Translations under genes and position numbers: made by a program | Assembly (NCBI GenBank): GCA_001586965.3 | Contig: LUCW03002243.1 | Span: 57,501-84,459, forward strand | Length of the DNA: 26,959 nt | Direction: 5' to 3' | Source of the DNA: Sphaeroforma sirkka | Taxonomy: Eukaryota; Opisthokonta; Ichthyosporea; Ichthyophonida | In this document: positions 1-21,029 of the stretch, in pieces | Position numbering within the stretch: position 1 is the first letter of the stretch | Layout: each line of letters starts with the position of its first letter | Notes under the pieces: generated by a model | What the model saw: the letters and a program-made list of their open reading frames with translations, nothing else | What the model was told of the DNA's origin: nothing | The model's database searches: none

Positions 1-61
1 TTCTGGTACCACTCGTAGCACCATTTGCTTACGATCATTGTACAACTTAACATTTTTGCAG

Positions 62-5798
<5,737 letters not shown>

Positions 5799-6390
5799 GC
5801 GACTGGCGTCACTCGCAGTGGGCGCGGCCACAGAGATGCGCAGCACATAACACATCGGTCATACAGCTACCACGGCACATGTATGGAAGAGGAGGCCAAG
5901 CGAATCTCTCAACACCCATATTACCGGATTTCAGGCTGCTTCCTCACATACGCTACAAACACGTATTTGAAATGGTTGTAATGTTCATGCCAGTCGGTGT
6001 GGACGTTAGTCTGTGGTGTTGTGGCGCGCACAGCCACGAGGTGCTCTATACAAAGAAATGATCGGCAGGTAGAAACAATCTAGTGGAATTGGCATGGGAA
6101 ACAGGTCACCTCACACTTGTGGTCGATCCTTGGGCTCTCACATAAAAACTATCTAGCTATCAGACGTATAGTTCTAGGCTTAAGCTAATAATGACGACGC
6201 CTGGGATTGCATCTTCTCTAACCCCTATTGCCGTCCCTGTCATCCTGTGCCAATATCAACAACCATCCGATGTATTGTACCCATGCCTTCAGTGGCAACG
6301 CAAACATCTAATAGACTAACATGACTAACAGGGAGGCGAGTATCGCTGACGCAATTGCATATCAACTGCCAAATTGCGAGGGAAAGAATC

Positions 6391-6396
6391 AATAAA
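6391..6396 (+). terminator. Putative poly(A) signal AATAAA of PAP
   Basis: It is the only AATAAA I found on the plus strand between the PAP stop codon and the opposing gene, about 590 nt after the stop. It implies a 3' UTR near 600 nt. Confidence 0.45.
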
Positions 6397-6505
6397 GACT
6401 CGTCAGCCGCTGGGCGAATCTATCCACACGAAAAGTGGACACTAACTATCGCACCATCAGATATTGCTTTTAAAATCGAGAGAAATTGCGAAATTTTAAA
6501 GATAG

Positions 6506-6511
6506 TTTATT
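6506..6511 (-). terminator. Putative poly(A) signal AATAAA of the cathepsin gene
   Basis: TTTATT on the plus strand reads AATAAA on the minus strand, about 260 nt after the cathepsin stop and about 110 bp from the opposing PAP signal. Confidence 0.45.
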
Positions 6512-6770
6512 CTTCATGAATTTCGGGATTAATAACTAATAGATAGCGCGAGCGTTCTTTCCGAAGGGCGCAGCTGACCCTCGACATTTAGACTAGAAAC
6601 CTTGAATGATCGAAACCTCAGCAGGAATACCGCCAATTAAAACAAAACTAGCAGCTAGCACTATTCTATACAATGTCAGCTATTCTTTTCAACCAGCTCA
6701 GCTCGGCACTCGAGTAGGATCCAATTCCGCACTGCCATCATATCAGTAACAGACAAGATCAGTTGCACGC

Positions 6771-8242
6771 TTACAATTCAGCCTCGTCTTTCTTGACTAG
6801 ACCCTTCTCCATAGATCCCACCAGTTTCCCGTCCAACATCTCCTTCTCCATACTGATATCAGGCACGGCGTACCAGCAGTCCTTCTCCACCTGCAGCTCG
6901 TTGGTGCCGCGTCTCAGTTTGAAGAAACCCAACTCGCCCCAAAAGGTACCCCAACTGTTGCGAATCTTCCAGAATGGCACACCGTCCTCCTCTCCCCATC
7001 CGACAACTTCGATGTCGTGGTCGACATCGGTGACGTTATTCACGTCGATGAACACTCCACCGCGGTAGCCTGCGAGTACATGCGCGTGCACAGCGAGGTT
7101 AGAGAGCGTTCAACGAAGGAGTATGTATGGCTTGTTAGTCAACAAATAGCACAAACAACAGCCCTATGAGATAACAGAGAAATCAATGGTGCTAACTAGC
7201 ACAATGGTATCCAGTTCGGACTATAGCCCAGATACAGTATGTTTCCCGGGAGACTCACTTACCGTAGTCTAGAGCCTTGCCAGTAGCGATGCTGCACACA
7301 ATGGGGCCTCTGTTGTAGATCTCAGCCTTCATGGCATCTTCACCTTCTGGCACAGGGCCGAAGGACTTGACACTGATTTTAAAGAGAGAGAAAGTATGAG
7401 ACATGGTTTCCGCTACCCCAAGGTCATCATAATTCGATTTGGTGGTTGTCGAAGTCAACGTTTATATTGGCAGGCTCAATAGTGCATTAAATAGCCAATC
7501 TCAAATCTGATTCAAATAATCCAAGAACCTACGCCAAGCAACGTGGCGAAGACCTCCCCCCACCACCACACTCTCTTAACGAACAAGAAGTAGTCTGAAT
7601 CGATAATAGCTTACCCGTAGGTCAGTGGGTTCTCAATTGCATAGCACTCGGGCTTGTGGCCAGTCATGCAATTGACGCAACGTCCCTCAGCAGGGCACTC
7701 GGAGATACCCTCTTTCTTTAGGTGCATAAAATCGGTGTCGTCAGCCTTGTAGACGAAGCAGCCCTCATCAGGAAGCTGCAGATTAATAGTTGTGTATTGA
7801 AATTGTTAATCGCCGAGTATATAGGGATAGTCTATAGTGGGTGCAAAAATACCCTGAAGCCAGAAAATAACCTCGCAAATAACTCAAAATGCCAGTAAAC
7901 CCGCATGCATTCGTGGTGGTACCAAATACTACAGTGCTCAGATATACTTATACAAAGAATTAGATCGTTGCCACGCCTTAAATATTGTTGTCATACTTAC
8001 ATTGTACTTCTGCATGTAGCCGAATACATCGGAAGGCTCGCCACCCTTGCATCCGTTAGAGAGATTGGCGAGAGGTGCGCACTGGAGAAGAACTTGTCTG
8101 GCTAGCATGACATCAATACCATCACCACCGTGCATGATCTTGATACGGTCCTGAACAACACTCAGCGAACTGTGCAGCCAGCAGGAGCCACAGTATTTCT
8201 GTTGATTGACGAAAAGTATGGGAACAACGTGTTACTAGTTTG

Positions 8243-8282
<40 letters not shown>

Positions 8283-8859
8283 CGCAGTATATCTGGGTAT
8301 TGCAAGAATGTCGATAGCCTACAGAATATTCCACACGGTATCCTGTGCAGATAGATTTCGCGGTAGGTCTCTTACATTGAAAATTATCGATAGAAAAGCA
8401 TCTACGAGTCTGACCGGAAAGAAAAAAGAGGAGGAAGCTCAGCAACATCTACAATTGACTTGAAAAACGTCAGTAATGAGTAAATTCAGGACAACATAGA
8501 GTGAGGACAAAGGTTGAGCCTATGGACTAATGACTGTTAGCTACTCGCAGAGTATCAGACCAGACAATGAACACTGCAGCTTTCAGCGTAGCCCGATCCA
8601 AAGTAATAAACCCTCACACTATACATACGGGAATGTGCTGGTTCCAGCTTGGGGCCAGGTAAGACTTGCCATCCACATCATTCCAGTCCCAAGAGTCGGG
8701 AATGCTGTTGGCACGCATATCGTTGGTGCCAATGGGTTCATAGTTGTACGACATAGCCACCTACACATGACGAATAGGCAAACGATAAATATTTACGAGA
8801 TCAGTTGAGTGAGTTGGGCACAAAGGGCCAATAACAAGAGCTTCCAACAGTCAGAGTAG

Positions 8860-8908
<49 letters not shown>

Positions 8909-9241
8909 CCTTGAACAGATGTTGCGAATGAAGCGAAAGTATCGACTAGCGACACAGACGAAACATGCACAGCTACGTGCCCTTGCAAACGTAATTATTA
9001 ATAGATGTGCATGCAGTACATGCAGTAAATGCGCGAGTACGAAAAGGACCAGCAAATATACATGTGTTTCACTTTGAAGGCTATGCATGTGTACACCTCC
9101 GTTCCTCGTTTCAGAAGCTGGCGACCACCTTACCTTCTCCTCGAATGTCTTGGCTGCGGGTCTAGGGTTGTCCCCGTAGCCTCCAGCCTCGCACTCCAGG
9201 GCGAAGACAGCCAAAGCAGCAAATACAAATGCTCCCTTCAT
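6771..9241 (-). CDS. CTSZ: Cathepsin X/Z-like papain-family cysteine protease
   Basis: Secreted or lysosomal C1A peptidase; the cathepsin X family acts mainly as a carboxypeptidase. Six exons read on the minus strand: 9241-9134, 8760-8629, 8198-8001, 7775-7615, 7372-7263, 7069-6771; 335 aa, all phases consistent. Residues 1-19 form a signal peptide (MKGAFVFAALAVFALECEA). The mature start is near PDSWDWNDVDG. The active site is NQHIPKYCGSCW: Cys86 is the nucleophile, with the oxyanion Gln and the family-specific HIP mini-loop whose His anchors the substrate C-terminus. The catalytic His254 is in DHDIEVVGWG and Asn274 in RNSWG. The human enzyme has the same arrangement (NQHIPQYCGSCW). The chain continues about 27 residues past the usual family end in a charged Glu/Lys tail. 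The start ATG follows a TATA-like site. Confidence 0.93.
8243..8282. repeat. (AT)n-(GT)n microsatellite in a cathepsin intron
   Basis: An uninterrupted TA run to about 8270 changes into a TG run. It lies in intron 8199-8628 of the minus-strand gene. Confidence 0.9.
8862..8907. repeat. (AT)n microsatellite in the first cathepsin intron
   Basis: A perfect AT run of about 46 nt in intron 8761-9133. Confidence 0.9.
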
Positions 9242-9868
9242 TGTTTAAGTCAATATCGAATGTGGTTTGTTGTATGCGCTGTGTGATTGTTATATATTTG
9301 CACTATGCAACACACACTCTCTCTCTAACTGGCTAGTAGTAGAGCTTATTGTGCTACTCTACGCTGGACGCAGACTTCGAGTACTCACACGGTATCATGA
9401 CTCATGATTACGAGAATTGAAAATTGAAACCATCGCGCCATCTGCTCTTGACTCAAGAAGTTACGATATGATACCAAATTAGGGATGTACAATATGAGAA
9501 AGTTGTGATTGATTGAATGCTTCTTCTGCGAATTATAATTCGTAGAAAGGACTTTCTGTGTGGCTTATCTTGATTTCTATTTGTGGTAAAAAACTAAAAC
9601 CAAATCTTATTCGATGAATATTTCTTTTGGCTGGTTCACTGTGGTGTACCATTTGCTCCACGGCTGAGCGCACATCATGACCCGCCAAAACATTCAGCAC
9701 AACATAGCACAATAATAAGTAAATAAATGTGCGACTGGTGAAAATCAAAGCACTGTATGTAAACCGTAGTGTTTATTTAACAACCTGGGTGTTAATCTGT
9801 ATACGTACCTGATATATATTGCTTGATCTGAGGTGCTAGTAGGGTCGGCGAACAAGTAGTCTGGCACA
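9242..9868. promoter_or_regulatory. Divergent promoter region, cathepsin (-) and Arp4 (+)
   Basis: The two start codons face away from each other over 627 bp with no exon between them. On the minus strand a TATA-like ATATATAAC at about 9289-9298 lies roughly 50 nt upstream of the cathepsin ATG. I see no clear core element on the Arp4 side. A CT-rich patch is at 9313-9326. Confidence 0.5.
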
Positions 9869-13899
<4,031 letters not shown>

Positions 13900-14702
13900 A
13901 CAGTTGTGTGTAAGCGCAAAAAATGGCGGGTACAGTTGTTTACAGAGACTAAGATTCAGATACATCGTGTGGGCATGTAGTGTCAAGCATCCATACCACA
14001 TCCCTAAAGCACATCACTTGTTTTTTCGAAGGTCGCGATGCACACCCAACTGCAATTGGGTTGTTGAAGTTTAACCAGGGAAACGCCACTGAACAAAATC
14101 ATATTTCACTTCTCATCACAGAGCTTCGTCGAAAAGAAGTGTGCATAATACTCGGACGGTATGGTCTATCATACGGGTTCATATAATCTCCATAGCAAGC
14201 GTGGTAGGTGACATACAACTGCACTGAGACAGTTCCGATATCGCACCTGGAACCGTCTGCAGTGGTACACTCCGATGCGCGTCAGTGGTCATACTTTTCG
14301 GCTTGCTGTCCTCATAAAAAGTTTACCTTCGTATACATCTGTATCTAGCCTGTTGTGAAGTCGGTGCAATGCTCATCGCAGCGTATCGGCCTGTTAGTAA
14401 GTATCACTGTGTGTCATACAACGGCGCTCAGGACGATGTCTTAGTCTCCCAATATTGAGTTATGGTCCGGTTGTTGCCAATATCGATCAATCGGGAATAT
14501 CAGTTTGTCACACACCGCACAGTCCACTGGGCCTTGAACGGTAAAACTCGGGAACTCTTATTAGGTCGCAATCATCTCGAAGTACAAATTGGGATAGTAG
14601 TTGCTATTTTTAACTGCTGGCGTGCGAACAATGTGCTTTAGCAAACTGGACAACTTATCCCGGATACCCGCTTGACTCCCTTGACATATTCGCTAAAAGG
14701 TC

Positions 14703-14708
14703 AATAAA
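14703..14708 (+). terminator. Putative poly(A) signal AATAAA of Arp4
   Basis: First AATAAA after the Arp4 stop on the plus strand, about 800 nt downstream, so the 3' UTR would be long. Confidence 0.4.
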
Positions 14709-14744
14709 CAGCAATTGAGTCAACAAGGTAATGCAGACTGACCG

Positions 14745-14750
14745 TTTATT
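14745..14750 (-). terminator. Putative poly(A) signal AATAAA of PFK
   Basis: TTTATT on the plus strand; on the minus strand AATAAA lies about 140 nt after the PFK stop. The opposing Arp4 signal is only 36 bp away. Confidence 0.55.
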
Positions 14751-14888
14751 TGGTTTATGGTTTCCGCTTGTACCTGAATTAACATTTATACATAGCAGAA
14801 AGACTGAAAGCGAGGTCGTTGTTCGACCCCGCCTCCATTACATCACGCTTGCGCGCTAGAGATGCTGGTTTTTAATGGGAGGCATTCT

Positions 14889-17800
14889 CTACTCCCAAGA
14901 ACCCGGTTGCCCAGTGTTGTCCAGCAAACTTTGGAAAGTATTTCCCTTGACATCTGTGTAGTGAAAATAAAAGTATAAATTATGTTCCATGATTGACAGC
15001 GAGTGAAAATCTCGGATCTCCGGATAAAAAACGATACAGGCTTCTCTCTGTCATGCATGGGAACCACTCTGGGGTTTAGCCAGTATTATTAACAGCATTG
15101 AAACTACCTTGAATTTGTAATCTAGCACTTGCAATTGCAAAACACGGGTAAATTAATTCACATGAGCAGAGTACGCGCCTATACAATATGGGTTGATATG
15201 CAGCGTTAGAACAGCCGCATGCCGGTGCACTCATAATCTATCGAGAATTTTATTCTTGATAGTTTGAGAATGATCGGATAGGCAATCAACATTGTGCATG
15301 TGACTTATAAAGGCTGTTATGAACCGTGCTCAATTGCTACTAATGTGCACTGACAACACAGCAATACACTGACGTGTAAACACAAACCAAATTCATTCAC
15401 TCAAGTCATTTCCAACCACTCTTAACTTGTCCACGTGCAAGTACTGCGGGTTGAGCAACAAATCGATTAATAGATTGTTGAAGTACACTCACCGACTTTC
15501 TTGCGCTCCGAGACACTCTTGGCGATGGGGATGTGCACGAACTGAGCGTTGAGCATGCCCACGATGGCTCCGGTCTTACCGGCCATGGCGGCATGAGCGG
15601 CCATCTGCGCCAGCTGAACGCAGAACACCTGTTAAACAGTGCAGGGCTGGTCATGAGTTAATTGGCACGGTATCCCGTCTGTCTGACTGGACACAAACCG
15701 ATGGCGATCAGTGTGGAAAAAAAAGTATCACATTCCGCAAGTGGACATTTATGTATGTTCTAGCAATTCGAATTCATGCACGACAATGCAAAGGGCGCAT
15801 CTATATTTGAACCCACCGACAAATGGCACATGTTGTATTTTATCAACAACGAGCTTGTTATAACGCGAGACTCATGTAGTTTGATAATCTAGGTGATGTC
15901 TTCAGCCACAAGTTTTCCGGAGCAGGAGCTAGACGCAAGTGTCAGATGCAAGTCACACAGGCAATCACAATCCTTCCCATTCGTAGTACTGACGTCAAAC
16001 TGCATACAGATTGTACGTACTGAATCACTGGCGTTTGTGGGAGCGGATCGGATGGTATAGGAAGGATCGATATACTTGATGGTGACATCGATTTTCTTCT
16101 CCTTCATTATCGCGCCGAGTCTATCTCTGAGCAGGACACCTATATCTCCGTATTTGACATTGCCGGAGGCATCTGTACCTTCAGACTTGAAGTTATCTTG
16201 CCCCGCCCCCTCGGCGACGACTATGACACAGTGATCACGTGTTTTGAACCTCAAATTGTCAGAAATTGCAGAGAGTCAAAGTTAGCTCCTCAGGACCCAG
16301 CGTGTGTCTGAGCCCGTTAACAATTACACATGCGACACGAATGAGTATACCACAGTGCCAGTCATCACTTAAGAGTCGTTCGCGACTATGAAAGATGGTT
16401 TGAAGCGAATGCGTACGTGATGAGAAAAATATGAACACAGTTAAATGACAATAGGCAGAAGGTATCGATACATGCGCAACAACTTCGAGTGCATTCGACT
16501 CGAAGGATCTAGTACACTGTGGTAGTACTACAACACAGCACAGCACCGCTGTCCAACCGTGTATCAAAATATTTCACAAATAATCAATACTAATCCCAAA
16601 ATATCCTGACTTCTTACCGGTTCTCAATATAATCCGCAATCTTCGAGATCTTAAAGGGAGTTTCAGGAAGCAGGCAAATGTTCGTATCACAATTCGCCAG
16701 AGACGCATGCAGTGCGATGAAACCGCTATCACGCCCCATCAGCTTGACGATTCCGATACCATTGCGTGCTCCACGAGCCTCCTCGTGCGCAGCCTGGATA
16801 GACGCTTGGGCCAATTCGACGGCGGTCTCGAACCCGAATGTTCGCTCGACAAAGGCAACATCGTTGTCGATGGTTTTGGGCACTCCGATGCACGCAATAG
16901 GGACGCCTGTATATGGTGTGAAGGATCTCAGATGTACAACATCTCACCAAACACGCGGGAGTAAACATAAGGATGTTGCATGGAACTAGGTATGGTCCAC
17001 TTGATATGAATACCTGTAACGTCACACATACCACGCTTCTCGCATTCGTTGGAGATGGCATCGGCGCCCTTCTGTGTACCATCACCGCCGATGGTGAAGA
17101 GGATGTCAATTTTCTTATCCTGCAGGAAATCGACCATGGTGCTGACGGGTTGGCCTCCGCGCGAGCTACCAAGCAATGTGCCTCCAAATCGGTGAACTTC
17201 CGCTACTCTCTGGTGAAATAGGGTACATTGCATTGTCAGTATTTGTTTTAGCAATCACAGTCGAAGGGTCGTATATACTTGGGGTGAATATTACAGGACA
17301 CCTGCGGTAGCATTTGACCGTATCAAGTCATTCTTCCTTCAGAAATGTCCACAATAGAATATAATTGGAATGGAGATTGTTATGGAACACCTTGTGTAAA
17401 ATAACCTTGTAGATCCCTACCCTCCTGCTGCCTGCGCATTCTATCGAACTCACGACTGCTAGACTTTAAAACCCGCGTACCTTACTGATACCTGTCAATT
17501 ACAGCAAAATGCGAGTAAGCTACTAACACTTTTTGACACCTTTTCAAACAGTGATTTCTCCAAGTTCTGACAGTGTGACCAGCATTATCATGCATACCTT
17601 GGGATTGAGATCAATCTCCTGAGATGTCTCCGGGTTCAAACCCTCATACCCGTACTTGAATCCAGTTATGCTACGGATGCCATACCGGTGCCACAAGCAC
17701 ATGACAAGCGCACGTATAACGTTATTGAGCCCCGGACACAGACCGCCACATGTGACCACACCCACTCGCGTGTTTTTAGGGTCAAAGAACAGTTTTTGGC

Positions 17801-18129
17801 GGGGCCCGGCTTTCTCAACAAAGGTGAAGCTGTTTGTGAGAATGTCCATATCCAGGGTCGACGTCGCAATGACACCATCGTCGTCATCGTACCACTCTAC
17901 ACAGTCCAGAGGGCTATCAAATGTCGCCTGCCACAAAGAAATACCATCATGAATGATCAATAAGCCTTCATCGGTTACCGGGTGAACAGAATTAAGATCA
18001 TCGATTCAGTTGCGGTATTGCAAGTCCTTGCATCTCAACTGACAGGTTTCTTGAATACATAGAATTGTACACAGCCATGGAATTCTACATGAAGATATAC
18101 ACAAAAAAAATACACACGCACACACAACA

Positions 18130-18199
<70 letters not shown>

Positions 18200-18309
18200 T
18201 ATACGTGAAATAGAAACACAGAAACAAACACAGAAAACGCACATACACGCTTCGATATATTAATAATAATATGATAATACAATGCACACAAACACACACA
18301 CACACACGC

Positions 18310-18365
<56 letters not shown>

Positions 18366-18372
18366 AAAATAA

Positions 18373-18464
<92 letters not shown>

Positions 18465-18796
18465 TAAATATATATATATAGGTACAGATTTGGATTTAGA
18501 TAAAAGGTACAGATGAAGGTATATGGGTATAGGTATGCATAGTTATAGATATAGATAGAGATTTAGATAGAAATATAAATATAGATATAGATAGAGATAT
18601 CGATAAATTTATATATATGTATATATATATATATATATATATCGTCAACACCTATTTGAAATATATCGATAAACCGGACGTTGTAAGTTGTGAAGAAACC
18701 TACCTCCCCGATGGTGCGCACTTTGAAGTCCGTAGTGTGTAAAGTTACATTGGGCATTGCCACACTTTTCTTCTTGATGATAGTCGGGCCCGACAT
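14889..18796 (-). CDS. PFK: 6-phosphofructokinase, plant/TP0108-like ATP type
   Basis: Phosphorylates fructose 6-phosphate to the 1,6-bisphosphate in cytosolic glycolysis. Seven phase-consistent exons on the minus strand: 18796-18704, 17927-17598, 17209-17032, 16906-16618, 16249-16021, 15628-15493, 14953-14889; 439 aa, the length of plant single-domain PFKs and half that of animal or fungal PFK. Motifs in order: [18 protein letters not shown] (89-106), [32 protein letters not shown] (GGDGT 182-186), PKTIDND (210-216, catalytic Asp), [39 protein letters not shown], and a terminal TGQP. Gly in GGDGT, rather than Asp of GGDD, predicts ATP use; Lys in PKTIDND is usual for this ATP subfamily and for PPi enzymes. 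The ~80 residues before the first motif are unlike other families I can recall. Confidence 0.95.
18131..18196. repeat. (AT)n microsatellite in PFK intron 1
   Basis: A perfect AT run of about 66 nt in the intron 17928-18703. Confidence 0.9.
18312..18642. repeat. AT-microsatellite cluster in PFK intron 1
   Basis: Two long AT runs (about 18313-18359 and 18378-18463) and a shorter one (about 18617-18642). Between them lies a degenerate (GATATA/GATAGA)n purine-rich stretch at about 18485-18605. All are within the first PFK intron. Confidence 0.85.
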
Positions 18797-19405
18797 AGCG
18801 AGATTTATCGAATTTTATTATCGTTATATTTAGAACGTTGCGACACTAAGCCTTCTTGATGCGATATGTGATGAGTAGCGAAATACTTCCTCGTATATAC
18901 ATACATAGTGTTCCATTTTTCCCAAGTCTCAACATTGTTCTATACTTCTTCTTCCATCTGTGCTTCAGTTTCACAATTGGTGGAAGCTATGTATAGGCAA
19001 CCAATGTTGTGCACGGTTTCTAAATTAGGCCAATCAGTACGCAAACAAACAAAGTTCATATCTGCGTTTCTAAGTGGTGAAATGAAAATCACCAAATTCG
19101 GCTATGAAACCCTACCTTTCAGAACCCTAAAATGTATGGCTCACTCTATTTTTATGGGGAACCTTTCTACAGGGATCTCCAACAACAGAGGCTTTTTTCT
19201 ATTATGTATGTGTATTTATGTAAAAGCTCATATGAAACGATTATATGATTATGTTGTATGTGTATGTAAATAAATCTAGCAACCCGTGGCAAGTGAATTT
19301 AACTGTATAGTTCAATAGTGTGCATGTACGTGTATACACAAACAAATACTCATTTCTCTATATATATATTCTACGGCTGTTGATTCATTCTAAATCCGTG
19401 CTGCG
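18797..19405. promoter_or_regulatory. Divergent promoter region, PFK (-) and PPP1R37-like (+)
   Basis: 609 bp separate the two start codons. A 121-codon ORF at 18908-19273 has no family motif and odd composition, and I do not call it; it could hide an untranslated or extra 5' exon of the plus-strand gene. An AT-rich TATATATATATT lies at about 19360-19371. Confidence 0.45.
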
Positions 19406-20124
19406 ATGGATGACGAGGAACCTTTGACCCTCTCGCGGAGTCAATTGAAAAACTAGAAGCTCAGTTAGGCCACACCGGGACAGATTCAGATGAAACAAGT
19501 AGCAGCGAACACTTGATAAAGCAAGGTACCAATACATTAGAGGGAGACTTGATTGGACTTAATATAGACTCTAGCAATGTCACAGCAACCGTCCCCGATA
19601 GTGTGGTTCCAGGTGTTCCAGCTACTACTATGGGGGATGATGTAGACTTACTATCACTGAACGAACCCTCTCAAAGCACCGAACCCCATGCAGCGGCCAG
19701 CAGTACTCCTATATCCATAAGCGTGGGGGTAGGTACAGAAACAACTGGTATGGACATTGAGGCGGAGGAGGGTATAATAAAAGAGATGCAAGTTCCTTTA
19801 GTACCCAGAGTTCGGAGCCAGAGGAGATGAAATCACCTGAGAACGCTGGAAGTTGTAGCAGAGGTCCCAGCAAAGGCATTCTACGGGTATGTTGTTTGCA
19901 AGAGTAGGGGTTCTTTGGTCCGATTCAAAATGGACGACAGGTGATTTTCACGTGAATAGTCTTGAAACTAATACAAACTGTCTAATTCGCATGCGTGTTG
20001 TTGATTTATTCATGTTCGACTTGTTATCATATATATATATATATAAATGCATGCATGCATGCATGCATGTAATGTATGTATGTATGTATGTATGTATGTT
20101 TGTATGTATATGTATATGTATATA

Positions 20125-20214
<90 letters not shown>

Positions 20215-20985
20215 ATATGTATTATGTGTGTGTGTGTATGTATGTATGAATGAATATATGTTGTATGTATGTATGTGTGTATATATATGTGTATGTATGT
20301 ATGTATGTATGCTTATATATATATATGTATGTAAGTTAGATGTTGTCTAACAACATTCATTGTAGGATGTGACCTTTTTGTGCTGGAGATTACACCGTGT
20401 CTTATTTTCTGTTCATCAAGTAACCACATCTTCATGCACGCGTGTAGAAGTTGGATGCTGGAGCACCGTGCTGTCTGTAGCTTAGCTATCATGCACTACT
20501 ATGTAGTCCGTGTTATTTGGAGCACCATTACCATGTATTTTCGACTATACCAGCTATATCTACCGGAATACTGCATACTTCAGGATTACGGCGCCTCTGC
20601 GTTTTCTTAGTAGAAATCTTGCAGTGTGCTGAAGTATGAAATCTTGCAGTGGTGGGATATGTGACTGTGATTAGCCACACATTGGTCACTTGAGGTGTTG
20701 ATTTCTACCCAAACTAACTTATGCATATCATGCCCTTTTTTTGTTACAGGATGGCCCACAGGAGGAGGAATACAAAGCTTCCCACGAGCGACATGTGGAT
20801 TGGAGCTTACCTGCTCCGTCACAGAAAGCTAAGACACTCAACAGCCGAGTTTATAGGTGCGGTAGCAAGGGCTCAAAACGGCTGATCACAGTTGCCGAGC
20901 TTAAAGTTATGTATATGGATAAGTGTCGGTCGCTCGAGTCAAGGCCTCTGCGGAAGATCATGGAACAACTAGAGGTAATGCAAAC

Positions 20986-21029
<44 letters not shown>

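Larger units (their letters stand above)
5799..6770. other. Tail-to-tail intergenic region between PAP and the cathepsin gene
   Basis: No coding signal is supported on either strand. It holds the 3' UTRs of two converging genes and an AATAAA signal for each (6391 plus, 6506 minus). The sequence is A+T-rich without obvious repeats. Confidence 0.7.
13900..14888. other. Tail-to-tail intergenic region between Arp4 and PFK
   Basis: It contains the 3' UTRs of two converging genes and their facing poly(A) signals. A 68-codon ORF at 13980-14186 has no recognisable motif and I do not call it. No repeat stands out. Confidence 0.65.

Noticed and set aside
6771..6791. Possible ER-retention signal at the cathepsin C-terminus
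   Set aside because: It ends EAEL, which does not fit the KDEL/HDEL pattern needing an acidic or amide residue before EL.
7255..7458. 67-codon minus-strand ORF with its own ATG
   Set aside because: Its 3' part is cathepsin exon 7372-7263; the upstream part is intron read-through.
13980..14186. 68-codon plus-strand ORF after Arp4
   Set aside because: Short, no motif, in the presumed 3' UTR.
18908..19273. 121-codon plus-strand ORF between PFK and the PPP1R37-like gene
   Set aside because: No recognisable domain and a composition unlike the neighbouring genes; it lies in the divergent promoter region.
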